Positions 7,598 to 13,743 of a DNA stretch of 13,743 nucleotides are shown piece after piece. The notes beneath the pieces are model-generated. The model worked only from the letters and a program-made list of their open reading frames with translations. It ran no database searches and was not told the DNA's origin. This stretch comes from Bdellovibrio sp. CG10_big_fil_rev_8_21_14_0_10_47_8. GTDB lineage: Bacteria; Bdellovibrionota; Bdellovibrionia; Bdellovibrionales; Bdellovibrionaceae. The stretch covers positions 8,500-22,242 of the forward strand of contig PEZR01000167.1 in NCBI GenBank assembly GCA_002773975.1, given 5' to 3'. Position numbers and translations under genes: made by a program. Numbering within the stretch: position 1 is the first letter of the stretch; every line of letters begins with the position of its first letter.

Positions 7598-8727
7598 CAA
7601 AACTCTTTCTTTTTTTTGCGATGTTTTTTTCTTCGGTGGTTCGAGCTGCAGAGATCTATGAGCCGTATCAAAGTATCAAACAACTGGGTATGGGCGGTGT
7701 TTATGTTTTCAACGAGCATGACGGTGGATCCTTCATGCAGAATCCGGCCTATACCTGTTTTGTTAAAGGACTGAATTGGTCTATCTTTGACGTCGATGTT
7801 GGGGTGGGGGACGTCAATGAATATGACTTTATTAAGACCAATCTTCTCGATACCGGTACAAGCCCCACCTTTAGCGAACTATCACAGTACTATGGAAAAA
7901 GCGTGTGGGTGGGACTGGGGGGCTATACCAGCTTGTCGATGCCATGTTTTGGTGTTGCTGGTACCTATGGTGCGATTGTTAATTTTGAAATGTACAATCC
8001 GGCCTTTCCAAGTCTGCATACGTTCTATCAGACCGATTATGGATTCTCCTTAGGCGGTGGAATTCCATTGGGCCCTTCTTTGGCTTTCGGAATGGACGTG
8101 AAGAGAATCAGTCGGAGTGGTGGCCCTTATGAATTTGGACCGGATACAGTCACAACATTGACCGATAGCGCAGCTCTGACCACTTTGACCGAAAGCGTGA
8201 AGAATGCGGGAACCGCTTATGGGTTAGATGCTGGACTGGTTGCTAGATTTTCGTCGGCTGCGATGAATCCAACGGTGTCTTTGTCGTGGAAAGATGTGGG
8301 TTCTTCTTCATTTGTTAAAACCAACGGGACTGAAGCCCCCAATATGCAAAAAGACAATTTGGTATTGGGAATGACCGTGGATGGTTCCGTTCCGTTATTT
8401 GGATTTTCTGCCGGACTTGAATATCGTCACATCACCGAGACCGGTGAACAAATTGGAAAGAAATTGCATCTTGGAACTGAGTTGAATATTGCCATGTTTG
8501 ATATTCGGGCAGGCTTTTATCAAGGCTACACGACCTATGGATTGGGCATCGACCTATGGATTTTTCAGTTAGACGCAGCTCTCTATTCAGTAGAAAAAGG
8601 CATTTACCCAGGTCAATCTCCTGAAAAGAGGGGAAAAGTTGGTTTGCTGCTAGATCTAGAGTTTGACCCTGACTTCAAACTTGTAGATGCTGGGGGGAAA
8701 AGACGTCGCTTAAAACAACGACGATAG
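7585..8727 (+). CDS. Outer-membrane beta-barrel protein 3 (divergent paralogue, basic C-terminal tail)
   Basis: A 380-residue exported protein. The signal peptide 'MLSIAKLFLFFAMFFSSVVRA' is cut before AEI. The mature N-terminus keeps 'QLGMGGVYVF' and 'NPA' ('SFMQNPAYT') but loses the GL after NPA that barrels 1 and 2 have. Shared landmarks towards the end are 'HLGTELNIAMFDIRAGFYQG' and a region 'YSVEKGIYPGQSPEKRG' at the place of YGEDVG. Unlike its paralogues it does not stop at the barrel-closing aromatic residue: after 'LEFDPDF' there is a tail 'KLVDAGGKRRRLKQRR'. The gene starts inside the end of the lipoprotein gene (13-base overlap) behind a weak GGTGA ribosome site, which suggests coupled translation. 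Runs of 8 and 7 T lie in the signal-peptide codons. The addB-like gene follows after 6 bases. Function unknown. Confidence 0.85.
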   Translation: MLSIAKLFLFFAMFFSSVVRAAEIYEPYQSIKQLGMGGVYVFNEHDGGSFMQNPAYTCFVKGLNWSIFDVDVGVGDVNEYDFIKTNLLDTGTSPTFSELSQYYGKSVWVGLGGYTSLSMPCFGVAGTYGAIVNFEMYNPAFPSLHTFYQTDYGFSLGGGIPLGPSLAFGMDVKRISRSGGPYEFGPDTVTTLTDSAALTTLTESVKNAGTAYGLDAGLVARFSSAAMNPTVSLSWKDVGSSSFVKTNGTEAPNMQKDNLVLGMTVDGSVPLFGFSAGLEYRHITETGEQIGKKLHLGTELNIAMFDIRAGFYQGYTTYGLGIDLWIFQLDAALYSVEKGIYPGQSPEKRGKVGLLLDLEFDPDFKLVDAGGKRRRLKQRR

Positions 8728-8733
8728 GAGAGT

Positions 8734-11421
8734 ATGCTCTCGATCGCCTCCATTTCTCGGTCTGCCGAGAAAAAAAAATATCTCGATTTATTTCTTCAGA
8801 ACGATTCTTCAACTTGGATTGTTTCTGATCTCCGAAATAAATTTGAAGTTCAACAGCTGATTCTTGAACAACAAGGATTCTTCGAGGATTTTTCGGTTCT
8901 TCGTGTCAGCGAACTTTGGCGCCATCTTTTGAAACGTCAAAATCCAGATTGCAAGATTGTTTCCAGAGATTTCGTGAAAACATGGGTGCGAGAAAAAATC
9001 GCCGATCGAACGCCGTCATTGGGGGCTCAGGCCGACCAGGTCATTTTGGAAATGATGGATATGATGGCGCCGGTTTATTCTCATCCATTAGGAAGTGCTC
9101 GTTTGCGAGAATGGTTGCAGGACAATCCCGAAAGTCTCCGTCGCTGGGGTGGTTGGTTCATGCTCGCAGAAGAACTCTTTCAGGAACTTCACGAAAAAAA
9201 CATGGTGACCCCACAATGGATGGCAGGGCTTTTACAGAATCAAAGTGAAAGTTCAAGTGAAGACCAAAAATTTTGGCAACGCCCTTTAATATTTGATGTG
9301 GGATCTCAGCTCAAACAGGTTGAAGCCGATCTGATTCGATCTTTATCCCGGCACTGTGATGTTTTAGTTCTTTCTCCCGAACCTGAATTTTCAGTGGAAT
9401 TTCAGTATCTGTTGCGGCCTTACGAGTACCTCAAAGCCGAGGCCCAGCATCCGGGCCCGAAGGCTCAAGCCGAGATAACCTCGCTACCATCTCCGTCGAC
9501 GACAGCCCGTTTTTCGGGGGTTTTGGGCGAGGTCAAGAGAGCCTGTGAGTTGGTCCGGCAATGGATCGAGCTGGGCGTGCCTGCCAAAGAAATTGCAGTT
9601 GTCTCATCAGACATTGAAAAATACTGGCCTTTGATTCAGCCTCTTTTTCAGACCGAAGGAATTCCAGTGGCCAAGGACATCATGGCTCGGCTGCAAACCT
9701 TACCCGCGATCTCTTCTTGGCTTTCAGACCTTCGCCTGCGTCTCAAAGAAGTGCGATATTCTGACCTTGAGACCGTGGCTTTTCAAGAGACCACGCCTGA
9801 TTTGCGTTTTGAAAAATTTCGCGCTCTTTTTCAAGAAATGATTTCTTCAGATGATCTTCGACGGCATCAGTCGATCGAACGAATGTATCTGCAAAATGAA
9901 ATATCCGCAGGCCCCTTATCTTTGGATGAATTTATTGGTTGGGCTCTGAGATCTTGGCGGGATGATCGACAGTTTGTTTATCTAGAAATCTGTTTGCGAG
10001 AACTGATGGCCAATGCTCATCCTGAATTACGAATGGAGTCTCGGTCGTGGGCTCATTATTTGGAACAGATTGTCGCAAAAAAAGAAATCAAGGTAAGCAA
10101 GGCCTTGCCGGATGGGGTGCAAATTTTGAATTTGACCTCGGCGGACTCTCTGCAATTCACACGGAGAATTTTTTTGGGGCTTTCTGAAGCTATGTTGCGA
10201 AATCCACCTGAATCTTTGCTCTCGACCCAAGAAGTTCTATCGATTGCTTCGCAGTTGGGATTTTATTTGAATCACCCTGAGATCAGCCATCTCGAGTTTG
10301 ATTTGGCTTGGTTGTCCTTGAGCCCAGCGTTGGAAACTCATTACTATTTTCCACAGACGGACTTTTCTGGAGGAGTTGAGTCTCCTTGCTCTTTTTGGAT
10401 GAAAAAGACGGAAGATCATGAATTGCCACTCACCATGCCATCTGACAGTCGATGGGATTCATGGATGAATTCGGGACTAACCGAAGATCTGCAAACAAGG
10501 CTCGATCAAGATCTGGGGAACCAGTCTGTCTCTAATCTTCAGTTGCAACAGGTGCCGGCTCTGTCGCCCTCGAGTCTCGAGAGTTACCGAGATTGTCCCT
10601 TTATTTTTACCAGTCAAAAGCTTTTTCGTCTGATGGATGTTCCGACCTTGGATTTGGATGTCGATCGGAGAACTCGGGGCCAATTGATCCATTGGGCTTT
10701 GGACAAGGTTTGTGCGGAGCCTCGTCGATTTGATTGGAGTGAGACAGAAGTTCATCAGATTTTGGATCAAGCCAGGGAACAAGTGGGACTGACGGCATTG
10801 GACGATTTTATCTGGCAGGGTCTGAGAAGAAAACAGACCTCGATGGTTTTGAGGTTTTTGGCGTTTGAGAAGGAATGGCAGTCTCGATTTCCCGAAACCA
10901 AGGTGCTTGCTCGCGAAAAGAATTTTTCAAGAGCCCACAAAATGACCGATGGCTCCGAGGTTTTAATTCGAGGAAAAATCGACCGCATTGACCAGGATCA
11001 TGACGGACGGTACGTGGTGATGGACTATAAAATGGCGCCGGGTGATTTTAAAAATTTCAACTCGTGGATCAAGGACAATCAACTGCAGCTGGCTCTTTAT
11101 ATGTTGGCTGTGCAGTCTGGATCGGTGGAGGATGTCCCCGCCGGTGAAGTGATCGGAGCCTTTTATTATTCTTTAAAAAACTTGGCCCGCGATCGAGGTC
11201 TCAAGGTCGAAGAGGCCGCCGGGACTTTGTTTGATCTGGATCGCAAGAAAAATCGATTGTCTTCCGAGGCCAAAGAGGAACTTTTGGGCGAGATCGAAGA
11301 CCTGATCGAGGAGACCATTCAACAACTGGGCTCGGGAAAAATTCAGCCTGAACCCCGGCAACTAGAGCTATGCAATGACTGTCAATGGAGAAATTTATGT
11401 CGAGCGCCCCATTTGAACTGA
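8734..11421 (+). CDS. addB: AddB-like nuclease subunit of an AddAB helicase-nuclease
   Basis: An 895-residue protein of the AddB/RexB type, partner of AddA in resecting double-strand breaks for RecA. The C-terminal RecB-type nuclease domain shows His653 ('RGQLIHWALD'), Asp750 ('GKIDRID'), Asp764 and Lys766 ('VVMDYKM') and 'QLQLALY' (783-789). An iron-sulfur staple is formed by Cys621 ('YRDCPF') plus Cys880, Cys883 and Cys889 (spacing C-x2-C-x5-C at the extreme end), the known AddB pattern. The N-terminal two thirds resemble an inactivated UvrD-like helicase; 'RIFLGLSEAMLRNPPES' near 476-492 matches the AddB block usually ending in Gly-x-x-Glu-x-x-x-Pro. No Walker A is present at the N-terminus, and the chain is somewhat shorter than Bacillus AddB. 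The start ATG at 8734 has AGGAG at 8726-8730 overlapping the stop of barrel 3. The helicase gene overlaps its end by 25 bases. Confidence 0.85.
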   Translation: MLSIASISRSAEKKKYLDLFLQNDSSTWIVSDLRNKFEVQQLILEQQGFFEDFSVLRVSELWRHLLKRQNPDCKIVSRDFVKTWVREKIADRTPSLGAQADQVILEMMDMMAPVYSHPLGSARLREWLQDNPESLRRWGGWFMLAEELFQELHEKNMVTPQWMAGLLQNQSESSSEDQKFWQRPLIFDVGSQLKQVEADLIRSLSRHCDVLVLSPEPEFSVEFQYLLRPYEYLKAEAQHPGPKAQAEITSLPSPSTTARFSGVLGEVKRACELVRQWIELGVPAKEIAVVSSDIEKYWPLIQPLFQTEGIPVAKDIMARLQTLPAISSWLSDLRLRLKEVRYSDLETVAFQETTPDLRFEKFRALFQEMISSDDLRRHQSIERMYLQNEISAGPLSLDEFIGWALRSWRDDRQFVYLEICLRELMANAHPELRMESRSWAHYLEQIVAKKEIKVSKALPDGVQILNLTSADSLQFTRRIFLGLSEAMLRNPPESLLSTQEVLSIASQLGFYLNHPEISHLEFDLAWLSLSPALETHYYFPQTDFSGGVESPCSFWMKKTEDHELPLTMPSDSRWDSWMNSGLTEDLQTRLDQDLGNQSVSNLQLQQVPALSPSSLESYRDCPFIFTSQKLFRLMDVPTLDLDVDRRTRGQLIHWALDKVCAEPRRFDWSETEVHQILDQAREQVGLTALDDFIWQGLRRKQTSMVLRFLAFEKEWQSRFPETKVLAREKNFSRAHKMTDGSEVLIRGKIDRIDQDHDGRYVVMDYKMAPGDFKNFNSWIKDNQLQLALYMLAVQSGSVEDVPAGEVIGAFYYSLKNLARDRGLKVEEAAGTLFDLDRKKNRLSSEAKEELLGEIEDLIEETIQQLGSGKIQPEPRQLELCNDCQWRNLCRAPHLN
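11387..11390 (+). promoter_or_regulatory. Ribosome binding site of addA inside addB
   Basis: GGAG lies 6 bases before the ATG at 11397, within the last codons of addB. It fixes the addA start and supports coupled translation of the two subunits. Confidence 0.65.
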
Positions 11422-13743
11422 CGAACATTGTGGTTCGTGCGGGTGCGGGTGCTGGAAAAACCACCGAACTCACCCAGCGTGTGATCAATCTGGCCAGAAA
11501 TTATTTTCTGAAGCACCGGAGCTATCCTCATTTTGTTGTGACGACATTTACCCGTAAAGCCACCCAAGAGCTCCGAGAGCGGCTTTTGAAAGAGGCACTA
11601 AAAACCGAAGACCGAGGTTTGATCGAATTTATTCGAAGTCCCAGTCATTTGCACATTTCAACGATCCACGGTGTTCTGAGTTTGTTTTTGAGTCGCTATG
11701 GTTCGGTGGTTGGGCTCAATCCCAAGGTCAGTTTCGTCGATCAAAAGCGCGAGACCGGAGTCTTGAAAAAGAAACTGCGAATGCTTTGCGAAACAGACCC
11801 TGTTTTTTTGGAAAGCTTTCAATCTTTATTGGAAATTGCGGAATTCTCGGAGATTCTTTCCGCCACAAAAAATTATTTTCGATTGAAAATGCAATTCGGA
11901 GTGGCCAGCCCCATTGGCACAGAGGAGCTGAGGAAGCTAAGAGAACAACAGTCTCGAGAGCTTTTTGCTCGAATGCAGATCTTGGCCACTGAAATTCGAA
12001 AGACAAAAATGCCTGATGCCTGGTTGTCACTGGCTTCCTATTTGGAGGCAAGGGCTGTTCTTTTTTCGAAAGAGGAAGATGTTCATCAGTTTTGGACGAG
12101 AACGCTTCATGATTTGCCCTCGACCCGGAAAACTAAGGATGTGTCTGAGGAGCTTGCGGCCCTGAGGGATGAAATCAAGGAAAAGATCGAGAGTTTGGCG
12201 ACCTGGTCAAACTCGGATGAATTTTTCGATTTACACGAACAAAGTTGCGGTCATTTTCAGCTCTGTGCCGATCTTTTAAGTGAAGAGCTGAGAAAAGAAA
12301 AAATTCTTCGTGGCGAAATCATGATGGAAGATCTTGAAAATCTCTCATTATCTTTGATTCGAGAGTATCCGCAGGCGGCAGAGTCCTTTGCAGGGCAGTG
12401 GAATTATTGGCTGATTGATGAATTTCAAGACACCTCTCCCGCTCAGGTGGAATTGCTGAGAGCTCTGACGGGTGGTACGCCGAGTTTCGTTGTAGGGGAT
12501 CCCCAGCAGAGCATTTATCTTTTTCGCGGCGCCCGGTCCGAGGTCTTTCGCGAGAAAGAGGAGCAGGTAGTTCACTCCGGCGGTTCTTTGATGTCCAAGA
12601 TGAAAAACTATCGCTCTCGTCCAGAGCTTTTGATGTTTTTCAATCATCTTTTTCTGTCTTTGAGCTCTCAGTTCCAAGAGATGGAGCCGCGAGAGGAAGT
12701 CGAAAATATTAGCTCTGACTTTGTTGCGGAAATGTTGGTGACACCGAAAGATGTCCCCGATTCTGAGCTGAAGGCCGTGTTGTTTCGCTGCCAGGAATTG
12801 CTGGCACAGGGCGTGAGTCCTGAAAAAATCTGTGTGCTCACGAAAAACAATCAGGACTTGGAAGATCTGGGTTGGATGGCGATTGAAATGAAGGTTCCGG
12901 TGCAGATTCATTCGGCGGGTCGGTATTTCGATCGGCGAGAAGTCATTGATGCCCTGAGTTTGTTGAAATTTCTGTGCAATCCTCATGACAATCTGAATTT
13001 TCTGCAGGTTCTTCGTTCCCCGCACTTTCATTTAACTGATCAAGAAATCTATGAGAATTGCCAAAAAGCGAACAACTCATTTTGGTTGTCATTTCCAAGA
13101 ACAAACTCGGTGCTAACGGCCTTGCAGCAGGCCCTGGTCGATTCCCAGAGTCGAGGCATCGGGGCCGTCTGGTCTGAGCTCTTGGTCGAGAGGCAGTACT
13201 TTCATTTTGCTCATGCGATGGATCCCTCGGGACGTCGGGAAGCCAATCTGTGGAAGTTGGTACAAATGATCAAAATGGAGGAACGTCGTCCAGGATTTTC
13301 TTACCTCGAGTTTTTGTCGGACCTGGATAATGCCGAGGAAGAAACTCGCGATGCGGTTCCGGTGATCGAACCGCAGAGAATTCATTTGATGACGGTGCAT
13401 GCATCCAAAGGATTGCAATTTGCCCATGTCATCGTACCTCGTTTGGGGAAAGGCATGCCCAGTCCCCGACGGATATTTTTTCAGGCTGATGAAATGACGG
13501 GCCAGTGGACCTTGAGTTTGCCAGAGCCCGATGAAGGAAAAAAAGTCGGCTCGCCCTTTGGGGAAAAGCTGCGGGAAACTCAGAAGAATCGATCTGGTTT
13601 AGAGAACGATCGGTTATTGTATGTGGCGTTGACTCGCGCTCAAGAGAGCGTGACTTTGATTGCCCAGGATAAATATGAGAAAAGCTCCTGGATGGCGCGG
13701 TGGCCGTTGCAAAAGGTCTCAGGTGAGTATGAGTTTGACCATT
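11397..13743 (+). CDS. addA: AddA-like UvrD-family helicase (runs off right edge)
   Basis: The first 782 residues of an ATP-driven 3'-5' DNA helicase, open to the window edge without a stop. Superfamily 1 motifs appear in order: Walker A 'RAGAGAGKTT' (14-23, Lys21), Ia 'TTFTRKATQELRERL' (49-63), II 'DEFQD' (341-345), III 'GDPQQSIYLFRGA' (367-379), IV 'NYRSRPE' (404-410), V 'TVHASKGLQF' (666-675) and VI 'YVALTRA' (742-748), so the motor should be active. AddA proteins are usually about 1100-1250 residues and end in a RecB-type nuclease domain; that part would lie beyond the window. The pairing with the AddB-like gene just upstream (25-base overlap) supports AddA rather than a lone UvrD or PcrA. 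RecB is less likely because no recC or recD neighbour is seen, though only one flank is visible. Confidence 0.88.
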   Translation, partial: MSSAPFELTNIVVRAGAGAGKTTELTQRVINLARNYFLKHRSYPHFVVTTFTRKATQELRERLLKEALKTEDRGLIEFIRSPSHLHISTIHGVLSLFLSRYGSVVGLNPKVSFVDQKRETGVLKKKLRMLCETDPVFLESFQSLLEIAEFSEILSATKNYFRLKMQFGVASPIGTEELRKLREQQSRELFARMQILATEIRKTKMPDAWLSLASYLEARAVLFSKEEDVHQFWTRTLHDLPSTRKTKDVSEELAALRDEIKEKIESLATWSNSDEFFDLHEQSCGHFQLCADLLSEELRKEKILRGEIMMEDLENLSLSLIREYPQAAESFAGQWNYWLIDEFQDTSPAQVELLRALTGGTPSFVVGDPQQSIYLFRGARSEVFREKEEQVVHSGGSLMSKMKNYRSRPELLMFFNHLFLSLSSQFQEMEPREEVENISSDFVAEMLVTPKDVPDSELKAVLFRCQELLAQGVSPEKICVLTKNNQDLEDLGWMAIEMKVPVQIHSAGRYFDRREVIDALSLLKFLCNPHDNLNFLQVLRSPHFHLTDQEIYENCQKANNSFWLSFPRTNSVLTALQQALVDSQSRGIGAVWSELLVERQYFHFAHAMDPSGRREANLWKLVQMIKMEERRPGFSYLEFLSDLDNAEEETRDAVPVIEPQRIHLMTVHASKGLQFAHVIVPRLGKGMPSPRRIFFQADEMTGQWTLSLPEPDEGKKVGSPFGEKLRETQKNRSGLENDRLLYVALTRAQESVTLIAQDKYEKSSWMARWPLQKVSGEYEFDH

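Noticed and set aside
7291..7719. Open frame of 142 codons on the minus strand
   Set aside because: It is antisense to lipoprotein 2 and barrel 3, both of which have clear export signals and family features.
3599..8727. Classical FadL long-chain fatty-acid transporters, pairing with the fadD homologue at the left edge
   Set aside because: The GMG and NPA motifs are shared with several barrel families, the proteins are shorter than typical FadL, and they are in separate transcription units from fadD; there is no direct support for fatty-acid transport.
8734..8760. Similar first codons of barrel 3 (MLSIAK) and addB (MLSIAS) as a sign of duplication
   Set aside because: The likeness stops after five residues and codons differ; it is best explained by chance.
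12348..13031. Open frame of 227 codons on the minus strand
   Set aside because: It lies wholly inside the addA helicase frame, between motifs II and V, and its product has no recognisable domain or signal.

Overview
The window looks like a chromosomal stretch from a Gram-negative bacterium, probably of the Bdellovibrionota (Bdellovibrio and relatives) or a neighbouring deltaproteobacterial-type lineage. This assignment is an inference. It rests on a soluble-plus-membrane Ser/Thr kinase with an 'HRDMSPQN' catalytic loop and C-terminal PEGA modules, the abundance of Sec-exported beta-barrel and lipoprotein genes, and the mid-range base composition. No rRNA, tRNA, CRISPR array, insertion sequence or phage gene is visible. 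Coding density is very high and no gap reaches 300 bases.

Left block (1-2930). On the minus strand a PEGA-domain Ser/Thr protein kinase is followed 16 bases later by the N-terminal third or less of a long-chain acyl-CoA synthetase (FadD type) that runs off the left edge; the two look like one transcription unit. Divergently, after 80 bases, lies coaE (dephospho-CoA kinase, last step of CoA synthesis).

Middle block (2938-8727). This is a cell-envelope cluster. A small secreted, beta-rich protein (minus strand) is followed by three paralogous outer-membrane beta-barrel proteins of the broad FadL/PorV/TraF-like type, recognisable by a GMG motif plus 'NPA' near the mature N-terminus and by a shared C-terminal layout. 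Two Cys-rich lipoproteins are interleaved with them. The order is barrel 1 (+), lipoprotein 1 (-, convergent), barrel 2 (+), lipoprotein 2 (+), barrel 3 (+, overlapping the end of lipoprotein 2). Each lipoprotein has its lipobox cysteine at residue 24 and eight further cysteines. I know of no characterised system with this layout, and it is the most promising candidate for something undescribed.

Right block (8734-13743). An AddB-like nuclease subunit (RecB-type nuclease motifs and a four-Cys iron-sulfur staple, but no Walker A) and an AddA-like UvrD-family helicase (all main motifs visible, C-terminus cut off by the window edge) form a recombination/repair pair that processes double-strand breaks. 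They follow barrel 3 after only six bases and overlap each other by 25 bases. Barrel 2, lipoprotein 2, barrel 3, addB and addA therefore read as one tightly packed co-directional unit, an odd mixture of envelope and DNA-repair functions.
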